Assembly: GCF_024464185.1 (NCBI RefSeq)
Contig: NZ_JANHAU010000005.1
Span: forward strand, 62,001 to 126,000
From: Haloarchaeobius salinus
Lineage (GTDB): Archaea > Halobacteriota > Halobacteria > Halobacteriales > Natrialbaceae
Length of the DNA stretch: 64,000 nt
Direction: 5' to 3'
Position numbers and translations under genes: made by a program. The notes under the pieces were generated by a model. The model worked only from the letters and a program-made list of their open reading frames with translations. It made no database searches and was not told the DNA's origin. This document shows positions 1 through 8,568 of the stretch, one piece after another (the stretch's first letter is position 1; every line of letters starts with the position of its first letter).

Positions 1-1
1 C

Positions 2-190
2 GCGTACAGCTCCCTCGTGATGACGGCCATCCACGCGACGGACCCTGCCTACCCCGCGGCCACGGCGGCCGTGCAGGGGCCGGTGCCGTTCTACGTCGAA
101 CCGTGGGTGTTCGCGGCCGTCCTGACCGCGTGGACGGTCGGACCGCTGTGTATCGGGACGTTGCTGTTCGAGCGAGCCGACCTCAACTGA
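2..190 (+). CDS. C-terminal end of an integral membrane protein (partial)
   Basis: Only the last 62 codons are inside the window; the frame runs open from base 2 to a TGA at 188-190. The peptide ends with one clear hydrophobic segment (around the run VFAAVLTAWTVGPLCIGTLL) followed by a short charged tail, FERADLN. A final helix with a short polar tail is what ABC-2 type permease subunits look like, but the fragment is too short to prove the family. The following gene begins about 107 bases downstream on the same strand. Confidence 0.55.
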   Translation, partial: AYSSLVMTAIHATDPAYPAATAAVQGPVPFYVEPWVFAAVLTAWTVGPLCIGTLLFERADLN

Positions 191-296
191 CGGTCCAGCC
201 GCGACGACACAGTCGGCCGCGTGAGGGAGTCACCTGCCCCCGGGAACGGTCGTCCCGGAAACTAAGTGAGCGGGAGCAGTAGGGTTCGGACACGAG

Positions 297-1622
297 ATGG
301 TCCCCGACCTCCCCTCCCCCGACAGACGACAGTTTCTCGGTGGCCTCGCGGGTCTCGGTGCCATCGGGACGGGTCTGACCGTGGCCGTCGGCGCGTCGGA
401 GCCCACGGCGTTGCCCGACCCGCTCACCGATGCAGCCACCAGACACTACCCGACCCCACCGGAGGTGACGGCACACTGGCGGCCGACCGTGACCGAGGAC
501 CACGCTTCCTTCGCGGTCGAACTCCTCGCACGGACCGTCGAACGAGCAGCGCCGCTGTGGGAACAGCTCGAGACGGACAGACCGTTCACCGGTGCCGGCG
601 GCTGGCTCGAGGATGCCCGACGGGACCTCCGGTCGGGCAGGACCCACGACGCGCTCTGGAAGGCCACCTACGGACTCCAGTTCGCGGGTGAGTACCTCGG
701 CGAGGCCCGCTGGGAGCTGGACCGTGTCGAGCTCGACGAACTGGCCGCCCGGGGTCGGTCGGTGCGCGACCGGGTCGAGACCGTCGTCGACGGCCTCGAG
801 CCGTACCCGGTCTCGGACCCGGCGACCGACCTGTCGTGGTACCTCGAGATCGAACAGGAGGCGCTGCGGGCCGGCCAGCGAACCGACCGGTGGGCGACGG
901 ACGACGACGGCGAGACGGAGGGCGGTCCCGACAGTGTCGACGCGGACGACGTGGGCGAGGCGACGGCAGCCCTCCTCCTGGCCGAGGTCAACGTCGAGAG
1001 CGCAGAGCGGTTCCAGCGGCACCTCACGGACCGTCTCGGCGAGGATACGCGGCCGTTCGCAGAGCGGTTGGAGTCAACCACAGAAGGGTTCCGGCTGGCG
1101 CTCTCGGAGGTGCCAACCAGCGACGAGGCGCTGGCCCGGTTCGGACTGGCGGAGCGGGACCGAAGTGGACCCTACGCCTTCGCCCACTACCGGCTTGCGG
1201 ACTGGTGCTACCCGACGGCGGCCCCGATGCCGTGGACGACCACGGTCGACCGGCAACTGCGTGTCGTGACGGCCGTCGGTTTCTCGCAGGCTGTGGCTCG
1301 CGCCCGCGCCCATCGCTTCGCAGTGGGCGAACTCGTCGTCGGCGAGGACGACACCGGGTTCGACTCCGGGCACGTCCTCGCCGAGAAGCGCCGCGCCCGG
1401 TCGGTGTATCGGTCGGTCGTCGGGTCGGACCCACCGCCGCTGCTGACGCGGCAGGCCGGGCGTGCCATCGAGGACCTCCAGGTGGCCGAGGTCGACGGTG
1501 GCGGCGGGTCGGAGTGGGAGATGTGGCGCGAACGACTCCAGGCGTACCTCTACGCACTGGTCGGGCGTGCGAAGCTGCGGGAGTACCCGGCCGTGCACCA
1601 GCGACTCGTGGACGACGGGTGA
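297..1622 (+). CDS. Tat-exported protein of unknown function
   Basis: A 441-residue protein with a Tat signal near the N-terminus (DRRQFLGG followed by a hydrophobic Ala/Gly/Leu stretch at about residues 10-35). No lipobox cysteine follows, so it is probably released or anchored another way. The mature part is acidic and mostly helical in composition, with no motif I recognise; there is no obvious C-terminal anchor. ATG at 297 is the natural start because it places the twin arginine about ten residues in. I cannot assign a function; it stands alone between a membrane protein and the phosphatase-like gene. Confidence 0.8.
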   Translation: MVPDLPSPDRRQFLGGLAGLGAIGTGLTVAVGASEPTALPDPLTDAATRHYPTPPEVTAHWRPTVTEDHASFAVELLARTVERAAPLWEQLETDRPFTGAGGWLEDARRDLRSGRTHDALWKATYGLQFAGEYLGEARWELDRVELDELAARGRSVRDRVETVVDGLEPYPVSDPATDLSWYLEIEQEALRAGQRTDRWATDDDGETEGGPDSVDADDVGEATAALLLAEVNVESAERFQRHLTDRLGEDTRPFAERLESTTEGFRLALSEVPTSDEALARFGLAERDRSGPYAFAHYRLADWCYPTAAPMPWTTTVDRQLRVVTAVGFSQAVARARAHRFAVGELVVGEDDTGFDSGHVLAEKRRARSVYRSVVGSDPPPLLTRQAGRAIEDLQVAEVDGGGGSEWEMWRERLQAYLYALVGRAKLREYPAVHQRLVDDG

Positions 1623-1701
1623 CCGGCACGGCTCCGTCTCGGGCCGACACGTCCGGTCCGGTATCGAAGTTACTATGCGCCGCTTTCACCTCGGAGGGAA
1701 C

Positions 1702-2619
1702 ATGGGCGAGATCCGTTCGGTCGTCGACGAGAGCATCAAGAACCTGCGCGGTGCGGGGTTCGGTGCCGTCCGGGAGGTCGTCTCCCGGTCCTACCTGCGG
1801 TACGCCCGCAGTCTCGACGCCGACGACATGTTCGCCGAGGACTGGGACATGCTGGTCGTCCTCGACGCCTGCCGCGCGGACCTCTGGGACGAGGTGGCCG
1901 GCGACTACGACCTTCCGACCGGCGAGTCGCGCATCTCTCCGGGCGGCACGTCGACGGAGTGGCTCGACTCGACGTTCGGCTCCCGCGACGCCGACGAGCT
2001 GGGCGACGTGGGCTACGTCACGGCGAACCCGTACAGCTCGTCACACGTCGACCACGACGCGTTCGCCTTCGTCGAGGAGGTCTGGCGCGACGGCTGGGAC
2101 GACGACGTGGGCACCACGCCGCCGCGGCCGGTGACCGCCGCCGCGGTGCGGGCCGCCCGGACCCACGACGTCGACAGACTGGTCGTCCACTACATGCAAC
2201 CCCACTTCCCGTCGCTGGCGGACGAGCGCGACGACGGCATCGCGCTCGACGACTTCGGGGAGGAGTCGCTCTCGGTCTGGGAGGACCTCCGGTTCGGCAA
2301 GCGGACCGTCGAGGAGGTCTGGGAGGCCTACCGCACGAACCTCGAGATCGTCCTCGAGGACGTCGGGCTCCTGCTCGCGAACGTCGACGCGGACCGGACC
2401 GTCATCACGGCGGACCACGGCAACGCAGTCGGCGAGAAGGGGCTCTACGGTCACGCCGCCGGGATCGCGCTGCCGGAGCTCCGGACCGTTCCGTGGGCGG
2501 TGACGACGGCGAACGACGGCGGCGAGTACGACCCAGTGGCGGCGGGTGAGCTCGTGGACGGCGACGGGGCGGTCGACGCCGACGTCGCGAGCCGTCTCGA
2601 ACAGCTCGGCTACCGCTGA
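1702..2619 (+). CDS. Sulfatase/alkaline-phosphatase-superfamily protein
   Basis: The ATG at 1702 is chosen because a GGAGG sits a few bases upstream (1693-1697) and homologous proteins start close to this point; the open frame itself extends much further upstream. The 305-residue product has the haloarchaeal sulfatase-like signature VVLDACRADLW near residues 52-62 (metal-binding Asp and the nucleophile region) and a late metal-site motif ITADHGNAVGEKG around 234-246 with a nearby His (YGHAAG). Such proteins act on sulfate, phosphate or phosphoethanolamine-type esters, often in cell-surface glycan metabolism. The convergent neighbour is a flippase-like membrane protein, which fits that setting. 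The exact substrate is unknown. Confidence 0.8.
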   Translation: MGEIRSVVDESIKNLRGAGFGAVREVVSRSYLRYARSLDADDMFAEDWDMLVVLDACRADLWDEVAGDYDLPTGESRISPGGTSTEWLDSTFGSRDADELGDVGYVTANPYSSSHVDHDAFAFVEEVWRDGWDDDVGTTPPRPVTAAAVRAARTHDVDRLVVHYMQPHFPSLADERDDGIALDDFGEESLSVWEDLRFGKRTVEEVWEAYRTNLEIVLEDVGLLLANVDADRTVITADHGNAVGEKGLYGHAAGIALPELRTVPWAVTTANDGGEYDPVAAGELVDGDGAVDADVASRLEQLGYR

Positions 2620-2633
2620 GTGCCCGGCCGCAG

Positions 2634-3689
2634 TCAGACCCCTTTCGTCCGGAGCTTCAGAATGCCGATAGCGGCCGCGCCGACCGAGGTCGTGAAGAAG
2701 AACCCCCCGACGCGGGAGATGGCGACCGCGGCCGTGATGGTCGGGGCGACGACCGTCGTCGTGGCCACGAGGAGGGTGATCTGCAGGGTCTCGACGCCGC
2801 CGAGCCCGCCGGGCGTGGGGAGAGCGCCGGCGAACGCGCCCAGGGTGACCACGAACAGCGGGATGTACGGCGGGATGACGATGCCCAGCGCCCAGAACGC
2901 GAACCAGAGGCCGGCCGCCTGAAGCGCCCACCCCGAGGCCGACAGCACGACCGCGATGACGAGCCGTCGGCGGTCCGTCGCGATGCGCTCGATGCCCACG
3001 AAGAACTCCTCGACCATCCGCTCGATCGCCGCCCGGCCCGGCAGCGAGACCTTCGGGAGCACCCGGTCGACGAACCGCAGCGGCGGGACGAGGACGCCGA
3101 CCAGTCGCCGCTCCAGCGCCTCGCGCTTGCGCCACACGAGCCCGCCGAGCACCGGCAGGGCCACCGCCAGCAGGAGCAGTCCGGCGGCCAGATACTGGAT
3201 TTGCTGGACGAGGACCGCCTGGACCGCGTAGTAGCCGAGACCGACCAGCGCGAACAGCAGCGACGGGACGACGTTGATGGTGTCGAAACTCGTCATCGCC
3301 GCCAGCGCTCGCTCGAACTCCGCGTCGCTCGTCTCGGTGACCAGCCACGCCGCGATGGGCTCGCCACCGGCCTGCCCGAACGGGGAGATGTGGTTCGCGA
3401 AGGCCGCGCCGGCGTGGACGAGCACCGCGTCGACGATCGAGATCTCGACACCGACCGCCGCGAGGATAACTCGCAACGAGACCCCCCAGAGACAGAGCCA
3501 CGCGAAGATGGCCAGCGGGACCAGCACGACGCGGGCGGGGTTGGCCCTGCGGAGCGCGTCGAGTATCTCGCCGGTCCCGACGAGGTACGCGAGCGCCAGC
3601 AACACGGCGGCCGCGATGGCGAACCCGACCAGCGTCGCGGCGGCGTTGCGAACGTTCACACCGTATCTTGGCTCGAAAGGTGGCTTCAA
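2634..3689 (-). CDS. LPG-synthase-TM/flippase-like integral membrane protein (UPF0104 type)
   Basis: A 351-residue polytopic protein with about eight to nine hydrophobic segments. It shows the family hallmarks: an early NHISPFGQAGGEP motif (about residues 93-106) and a late stretch LPTPGGLGGVE. The family takes its name from the transmembrane half of bacterial lysyl-phosphatidylglycerol synthase; archaeal members lack the catalytic domain and are thought to move lipid-linked molecules across the membrane. It converges on the sulfatase-like gene with 14 bases between the stop codons. ATG at 3689 is used; a start a few codons later is possible. Confidence 0.85.
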   Translation of the reverse strand: MKPPFEPRYGVNVRNAAATLVGFAIAAAVLLALAYLVGTGEILDALRRANPARVVLVPLAIFAWLCLWGVSLRVILAAVGVEISIVDAVLVHAGAAFANHISPFGQAGGEPIAAWLVTETSDAEFERALAAMTSFDTINVVPSLLFALVGLGYYAVQAVLVQQIQYLAAGLLLLAVALPVLGGLVWRKREALERRLVGVLVPPLRFVDRVLPKVSLPGRAAIERMVEEFFVGIERIATDRRRLVIAVVLSASGWALQAAGLWFAFWALGIVIPPYIPLFVVTLGAFAGALPTPGGLGGVETLQITLLVATTTVVAPTITAAVAISRVGGFFFTTSVGAAAIGILKLRTKGV

Positions 3690-3799
3690 CCCTCCGGAAC
3701 TTGTCCGTCGCTGGTCGGCACGCCCCTGGTCGGGGGGATGCCGACGCGTGCTGTCCCAACAACGCCACGATTAACTCATCGTTGACACGATACGCCGCC

Positions 3800-4711
3800 A
3801 TGGGCCAGCGATACCTCGTCCTCGGTGACCACCACGGGGACACCGAGTCGCTCCGCCGAGTCCGCGACGATATCGAGGGTGAGACGTTCGACTTCGTCGT
3901 ACACGTCGGCGACGTCACCGACGCGATGCGGGCGGGCCGGGAGACGGCCGTCCGGCAGCTCCGCGAGGTCGAACCACTGCTCGATGCTATCGCGTCCCAC
4001 GCCCGCCACGGCCTCATCTGGGTGTGGGGCAACCGCGACCACTTCGGCGACCTCGACGCCGACCTCGACGTCGGGACCGAGGCCCCGTCCGAGGGCTGCG
4101 TGACCGTCGGCGGCCAGCGGTTCACGAACGACCTCGACGCGGTGGCGTCCGACGTGGTCCTCGTGACCCACATGGAGACGTGGCGGCTGCTCGACCACTT
4201 CGAGGGCAGGGCGCACTTCTGCGGGAACACCCACCTCGGACGGCTGAAAGGTCGTCGGGTCAACTCCGCGTTCCTCCAGTACACCCATCGGGAGACCGGC
4301 GAGCAGTCCTTCGGCGGCTACTTCGTGGTCGACGTGACCGACGAACCACCGTTCGACGTGGAGGTGCACGAGGTGGGGACGCTGAACCGGTTCGACTGCC
4401 CTGCCCACGGCGAGCGCGGCGTCCAGTACCACGCCGCGTTCGACGGCTGCATGTACTGTGCCGAGTCGGACATCCTCATGCGCGAGATGGCGGCGTCGGC
4501 GTTCTACGGGCTCACGGACGGAACGGACCGGGAGGCGGTGCGTGAGGAGGCGCTGGTGTCGTACGCGGTCGAGCTGTGGGAGGACCCGCCACGGGGATTC
4601 CGGTCGGCGTTCGCGGACTACATCGAGGGTATCGACGGCGACCGCTACGCGCCACTGGACCGGGCCGACGATGGGCTACTCGCGGTCGCCGAGCGGAGCT
4701 ACGCCTACTGA
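3800..4711 (+). CDS. Calcineurin-like metallophosphoesterase
   Basis: The 303-residue protein has all five metallophosphoesterase blocks: GDHHGD (residues 8-13), VHVGDVTD, GNRDH, an isolated THME and GNTHLGR. These supply the Asp, His and Asn ligands for a two-metal centre that hydrolyses phosphoesters. The C-terminal third contains a Cys pair region (HGERGVQYHAAFDGCMYCAESD) that may bind zinc and is not part of the catalytic core. The ATG at 3800 puts the first metal motif at the usual position; upstream in-frame codons read through the neighbouring promoter. The natural substrate cannot be inferred. Confidence 0.85.
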   Translation: MGQRYLVLGDHHGDTESLRRVRDDIEGETFDFVVHVGDVTDAMRAGRETAVRQLREVEPLLDAIASHARHGLIWVWGNRDHFGDLDADLDVGTEAPSEGCVTVGGQRFTNDLDAVASDVVLVTHMETWRLLDHFEGRAHFCGNTHLGRLKGRRVNSAFLQYTHRETGEQSFGGYFVVDVTDEPPFDVEVHEVGTLNRFDCPAHGERGVQYHAAFDGCMYCAESDILMREMAASAFYGLTDGTDREAVREEALVSYAVELWEDPPRGFRSAFADYIEGIDGDRYAPLDRADDGLLAVAERSYAY

Positions 4712-4729
4712 GGGCGGCGGCGGCCCGAC

Positions 4730-4921
4730 TCACCGGAACTGCTCACGGGCCTGCCAGAACGCCACAACCGTCGTCAGCACCAGCAGGAGGAGCAACGGGA
4801 TGGGGTGGAACGACGTGAACGCTCCGGGCGAGAGGAGCAGGTAGACGATTAGCACGACGGCCACGATGCCACTCACGAGTAAGGCGACTCCCCGGATGCG
4901 GTCTGTGGGGCCGGGCGACAT
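4730..4921 (-). CDS. Small two-helix membrane protein
   Basis: A 63-residue protein with two hydrophobic segments (about residues 11-31 and 39-56) joined by a short loop (PGAFTSFHP). The tail is charged (AREQFR). No family is recognised. It converges on the metallophosphoesterase gene and lies next to the HAD hydrolase gene. Codon use matches its neighbours, which supports it being real. Confidence 0.6.
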   Translation of the reverse strand: MSPGPTDRIRGVALLVSGIVAVVLIVYLLLSPGAFTSFHPIPLLLLLVLTTVVAFWQAREQFR

Positions 4922-4996
4922 CCTGACAGCAGTATCGTAGGCGAGCCGGAAAGGCAGTCCCTGCCTACCACACTTCTAGGGGGCGGCTGGCCCGGG

Positions 4997-5590
4997 TTAC
5001 CGCCAGCCGAACGCGGCGGGTGCGTCACGGAACCGCTGTCCGTCGTACCGGAGCGACGCCCAGCCCCGCTCTCGTGCACCGTCGACGTCCGCGTCGGAGT
5101 CACCGACCATCCCGAACGCATCCGCCGTGACGGCCGACTCCGCGGCCTCGAAGGGTGCGGGCTCGGGCTTGTGTGCGCCGACTTCGTAGGACGTGACGAC
5201 GGCGTCGAAGTGCCGGTCGAGGTCGTTCGCCGCGAGCTTCTCGCGCTGCCAGCCGGGCATCCCGTTGGTGAGCACACCCAGCTGGTAGCGTTCACCCAGC
5301 GCGGCGAGGTCTGCGTGGGTCCCGTCGGGGACTCGGCCGTACTCGGCCTCGAGTTCGAGCAGTTTCGTCGCGAGCGTCTCGTCCTCGTCGCTGACCGTGG
5401 CGAACGCTCGACGGACCGGGTCCGGTTCGCAGGCCTGGAACGCCTCGAAGAACGCCTCGTCGTAGCTCGTCAGCCACTCGTCGCGGCACTCGCCGTGGAC
5501 CGACCGGAAGGTCTCCGCGAGGATCTCACCGTAGCCCCGCTCCTGCTCGAGGAGGGTGCCGTCCAGGTCGAAGTAGATCGCTCGTTTCAC
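4997..5590 (-). CDS. HAD-superfamily hydrolase
   Basis: The product carries the HAD motif I nucleophile region FDLDGTLLE at the very N-terminus, motif II LTNGM, the Lys motif YEVGAHKPEP, and motif IV MVGDSDADVDGA. This set is typical of phosphoglycolate-phosphatase/haloacid-dehalogenase type small-molecule phosphatases. The GTG at 5590 (protein VKRAIYFDLDG...) is preferred to the longer frame opening at 5605, because a TATA-like TTTATT at 5614-5619 sits 27 bases upstream, predicting a leaderless transcript starting at that codon. The substrate is not evident. Confidence 0.85.
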   Translation of the reverse strand: MKRAIYFDLDGTLLEQERGYGEILAETFRSVHGECRDEWLTSYDEAFFEAFQACEPDPVRRAFATVSDEDETLATKLLELEAEYGRVPDGTHADLAALGERYQLGVLTNGMPGWQREKLAANDLDRHFDAVVTSYEVGAHKPEPAPFEAAESAVTADAFGMVGDSDADVDGARERGWASLRYDGQRFRDAPAAFGWR

Positions 5591-5610
5591 AGCGACGGTC
5601 CGCACAGATG

Positions 5611-5622
5611 GACAATAAACAG
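5611..5622 (-). promoter_or_regulatory. TATA-like box of the HAD hydrolase gene
   Basis: Read on the minus strand the stretch contains TGTTTATTGTC. Its centre is about 27 bases before the GTG at 5590, the canonical archaeal spacing between TATA box and transcription start, so this box decides the start codon. Confidence 0.5.
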
Positions 5623-5683
5623 TCCGGATTCCGGCACGTTGGCGACGGAGCAGTGGGCCGTCCGAGGACGGACGTTCGGTCTG

Positions 5684-7162
5684 TCAGCGGCGTTCGATGA
5701 GCGCCTCGTCGGGGTCGCCGATGCGGACCGCCTCCACCTCCGCGTGGTACTCGACGGCCTCCGTCAGCTTGCCCGCGTTCTCCGCGTAGATGGTGAACAG
5801 TTCGTCCTCGGCCGCGACCTGGTCGCCCTCCCGACAGTGGAGTCGGATGCCGGCACCCGGGTCCCGGGGGGCACCCGCCCGTCTGGCGACCTCGCTGATA
5901 TGACGGTTCTGGATGGTCATCACGAGCCCGTCCCGACCGGCGGTGACAACGTGACGTCGCCCACCGGGCGACAGGTCCTCGCGTTCGACCTCCGGGTCGC
6001 CACCCTGTGCGGCGACGATCTCCTGGAACTTCGACCGTGCGGCCCCGGAGTCCAGCAGTTCGGCCGCATCGGCGTCGACGTCACAGAGGTCGAACAGGAT
6101 GTCGGCGAGTCTGACGCTCTTGAGTCGGAGTTCGAGCGGGCCGTCGCCGTCGAGCACGGCCAGAACGTCGCGCGCCTCCAGAATCGGCCCGATGCCCTGG
6201 CCGATGGGTTGGCCGCCACGGGTGATGGTGCACGCGATGTCGATGTCGAGATGCTCCGCGACGAGGCGGAAGTCGTCGGCGAGTTCGCGGGCACCGACCA
6301 GACTGGTGACCTTCGCGTGCTCCCCGTACGGGATGTCGATGAGCACCCGGTTCGAGCCGGCGCTCTTCTTCTTCGAGAGCACCGACGCGATGATCTGTCC
6401 GGGTGGGTCCACCGAGAGCGGGTTCTCCGCGCGGATGATCTTGTCGTCGACCGGCGACAGGTCGACGCCGCCGCCCCACACCAGGCAGCCGCCGGTCTCC
6501 TCGACGATGGCCCGCATCTCGTCCGTGGTGAACTCCACGTCGCAGAACACAGCCATCGTGTCGGCGGTGCCGGCGGGCGAGGTGATCGCCCGCGAGGAGG
6601 TCTTCGGGACGGTCACACCAGCGGCCGCGACGATGGGGACCATGATGGGCGTGACCCGGTTGCCCGCCACGCCGCCGATGGAGTGCTTGTCGGCGACGAC
6701 GTCCTCCGACCAGACGATGCGCTCGCCGACCGCCGTCATCGCCTCTGTGAGATGACGGGTCTCCTCGTGGGAGAGGCCGTTCGCGTGGAGCCCGGAGACG
6801 TATGCGCCGAGTTCCACGTCCGTCAGCCGGTTCCGGTTGATGTCGTGGACGATCTGCTCGATGTCGGGGCGCTCCAGCTCGTGGTCCTCGAGCTTCGACC
6901 GGATATGGGCGACCGAGCGGGGTTTCGGAGCGAGTGAGACGCTGACCGGCCCGGTGACGTGACCCAGCCGGCTCGTCACCGCCAGCATCCCCTCCTCGAC
7001 GAGTTCGGTCGTCGTCTCGACCACGCCCGTGTACGTCCGTCCGTTCCGGTCGATTCGGATGCGGTCGAGCGGATGCGCGCCCAGCTCCTCGGCGTCGGCG
7101 GTGTGGAGGATGACCGTCGGGGTCGGGGTCGCGATGTCGATCTCACGCGCGGTGAGCTCCAT
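5684..7162 (-). CDS. deoA: AMP phosphorylase (archaeal DeoA-type)
   Basis: AMP phosphorylase converts AMP and phosphate to adenine and ribose-1,5-bisphosphate, the entry step of the archaeal AMP degradation route. The 492-residue product has the extra N-terminal domain of the archaeal enzymes, then the nucleoside-phosphorylase core with the phosphate/ribose-binding stretch KHSIGGVAGNR and the motifs TSSRAITSPAGTADTM. The start is placed at the ATG at 7162 (MELTAREIDIA...), giving the usual length of about 500 residues; the frame stays open further upstream but that part reads through the promoter. It is divergent from the membrane HTH gene. Its pathway partners (ribose-1,5-bisphosphate isomerase, type III RubisCO) are not in the window. 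Confidence 0.93.
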   Translation of the reverse strand: MELTAREIDIATPTPTVILHTADAEELGAHPLDRIRIDRNGRTYTGVVETTTELVEEGMLAVTSRLGHVTGPVSVSLAPKPRSVAHIRSKLEDHELERPDIEQIVHDINRNRLTDVELGAYVSGLHANGLSHEETRHLTEAMTAVGERIVWSEDVVADKHSIGGVAGNRVTPIMVPIVAAAGVTVPKTSSRAITSPAGTADTMAVFCDVEFTTDEMRAIVEETGGCLVWGGGVDLSPVDDKIIRAENPLSVDPPGQIIASVLSKKKSAGSNRVLIDIPYGEHAKVTSLVGARELADDFRLVAEHLDIDIACTITRGGQPIGQGIGPILEARDVLAVLDGDGPLELRLKSVRLADILFDLCDVDADAAELLDSGAARSKFQEIVAAQGGDPEVEREDLSPGGRRHVVTAGRDGLVMTIQNRHISEVARRAGAPRDPGAGIRLHCREGDQVAAEDELFTIYAENAGKLTEAVEYHAEVEAVRIGDPDEALIERR

Positions 7163-7270
7163 ACCCGAGAGAGGCCCGATGCGGTAAAGAAAGGTGGGGG
7201 CCACCGTCGCGGGGGTGTGACACCAGGCGGTCCCTCGACGATATCCCGGGGAGTATCGGTGCGTTTTCCC

Positions 7271-7288
7271 GTTTGGTGCCCACAAAAT
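7271..7288. promoter_or_regulatory. Operator-like imperfect palindrome, copy 1
   Basis: The 18 bases GTTTGGTGCCCACAAAAT resemble two further sites at 8465 and 8507 (consensus TTYGGTGSCCRCMAAA). It lies just before a TATA-like TTTACAAC (7300-7307) serving the gene that starts at 7338, in the divergent region shared with AMP phosphorylase. The position next to the core promoter suggests a transcription factor site. Confidence 0.5.
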
Positions 7289-7337
7289 ACGGTCGTACGT
7301 TTACAACCGACTCCACGTAACAGACCGATACTACCCG

Positions 7338-7946
7338 ATGACGGCCCTCCCATCCTGGATAGACGACCGGATCGACCACGACTTCACCAAGAAGCTCACG
7401 CAGGAGCACGTGGTCGAGACGATGCTCCACGCCGACAGACCGTTCTTCTCCGCCTCGCAGATCCGCGCCCGCGTCACACCCGAGGTCAGCAAGGAGACGG
7501 TCCGCAACCGACTCAACGAGCTCCGCGAACTGGATGTCGTGGCGACGGAGGCGTATCCCGACACCATCACGCTGTACTACATCAAGCACCCCGAGTCCGC
7601 GTGGCCGGTCTCACCCGAGGGACGGCAGGCGCTCGCCCACGAGACGCCCCTCGATACCCTCTCCGTGACCGACTTCGTCCGTCTGCGCAACCCCGCCGGT
7701 ATCAGGACGCTCGTCCTCGCGGGGTTCCAGCTGAGCCTCGTGCTGTTCTCGCTCGGCGCGGTGACCGCCGCACTCTCCGTCGACATCGCCATCGGGAGCA
7801 GCATCAGGCTCTGGGCGGCCGCAGGGAACCTCTTCCTCGTCTGTCTCGTGTTGCTGTTCGCAGAACGCATCGCCCGCCAGCTCAGAGGCGACGGACTGGG
7901 TGCGCTCGCACCCTGGTCGAATCGACCGGGGGATGATCGACGGTGA
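7338..7946 (+). CDS. Winged-HTH protein with two transmembrane helices
   Basis: The 202-residue product starts with a winged helix-turn-helix region (about residues 15-85; FSASQIRARVTPEVSKETVR looks like the HTH) and ends with two hydrophobic helices (about 125-150 and 155-180) before a basic tail. A DNA-binding domain fused to membrane helices suggests a membrane-tethered regulator. It overlaps the next gene by four bases (GTGA), so the two are translationally coupled. The palindrome 50 bases upstream recurs before the gene at 8569, so this protein is a natural candidate to bind it; that is inference. Confidence 0.8.
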   Translation: MTALPSWIDDRIDHDFTKKLTQEHVVETMLHADRPFFSASQIRARVTPEVSKETVRNRLNELRELDVVATEAYPDTITLYYIKHPESAWPVSPEGRQALAHETPLDTLSVTDFVRLRNPAGIRTLVLAGFQLSLVLFSLGAVTAALSVDIAIGSSIRLWAAAGNLFLVCLVLLFAERIARQLRGDGLGALAPWSNRPGDDRR

Positions 7947-8434
7947 AGCGTCCCACCCGACCACCCACGGAGGACGACGACGAGAGCCCGAGCGGCTACG
8001 AGGAGTCCGAACCCGGACCCAGCCTCCTGACGGAACGGACGCTGACCGGTATCTTCCTCCACCCGCTCGGTCTGGTCTCGGGGGTGGCACTGCCAGGGAT
8101 CGTCTACCTGACGACCGACCACCCGTTCACCCGTGAGAACGCCCGGAACGTACTGAACTGGCATCTCTGCTACATGTCCGTGCTGGCCGGGGTGCTGTTC
8201 GGCTTCGGACTCACGTTCGTCGTGGACGCGATACTGCCGGACTTCTCGCCGTTCGACTGGGTGGTCCTCGCCATCCTCCTGCTGGTGGTCCTCGGCGTCT
8301 TCGTCCTGGCCATTCTGACGCTGTTGACGATGGTCTTCTCGGTCGTCGGCATGGCGAAGGCGATCTTCGGGACCGCGTGGGAGTACCCACTCGCGCCCGA
8401 CCTGCTCGCGTGGGGGCGTGAGCTGACCAGCTGA
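7943..8434 (+). CDS. DUF4870-family membrane protein
   Basis: The GTG start overlaps the stop of the preceding gene. After an acidic, Pro-rich N-terminal 30 residues the 163-residue product has four hydrophobic segments, with the DUF4870 features HPLGLVSG...DHPFTRENARNVLNWH between the first two and a closing segment AIFGTAWEYPL. Members are small membrane proteins of unknown role found in many bacteria and haloarchaea. Co-translation with the membrane HTH protein suggests the two act together. Confidence 0.85.
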   Translation: MKRPTRPPTEDDDESPSGYEESEPGPSLLTERTLTGIFLHPLGLVSGVALPGIVYLTTDHPFTRENARNVLNWHLCYMSVLAGVLFGFGLTFVVDAILPDFSPFDWVVLAILLLVVLGVFVLAILTLLTMVFSVVGMAKAIFGTAWEYPLAPDLLAWGRELTS

Positions 8435-8464
8435 CCGTTCGGACGGAACCGCATGAGGGGACCG

Positions 8465-8482
8465 GTTTGGTGGCCACCAAAC
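8465..8482. promoter_or_regulatory. Operator-like perfect palindrome, copy 2
   Basis: The sequence GTTTGGTGGCCACCAAAC is an 18-base perfect palindrome. It sits 42 bases (about four helical turns) from copy 3 and about 100 bases before the lipoprotein start at 8569. It matches copy 1 at 7271. Confidence 0.6.
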
Positions 8483-8506
8483 GGTCGTTGACGGGTGTCG
8501 ATTCGC

Positions 8507-8524
8507 GTTCGGTGCCCGCCAAAT
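8507..8524. promoter_or_regulatory. Operator-like imperfect palindrome, copy 3
   Basis: GTTCGGTGCCCGCCAAAT is a variant of the palindrome at 8465. It lies directly upstream of a TATA-like CTTTTAC (8534-8540), itself about 30 bases before the ATG at 8569. This is the same arrangement as copy 1 relative to the gene at 7338. Confidence 0.5.
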
Positions 8525-8568
8525 CTGCTCCCGCTTTTACCCACCCATCGACACTGGGTCCAGACACG

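Noticed and set aside
2041-4284. 747-codon minus-strand open frame
   Set aside because: It is an opposite-strand shadow of the phosphatase-like and metallophosphoesterase genes, except that its middle covers the real flippase-like gene in another frame; high GC leaves few stop codons.
5171-6937. 588-codon plus-strand open frame opposite AMP phosphorylase
   Set aside because: Shadow of the minus-strand deoA gene and HAD gene; low-complexity Arg/Val/Asp composition and no family match.
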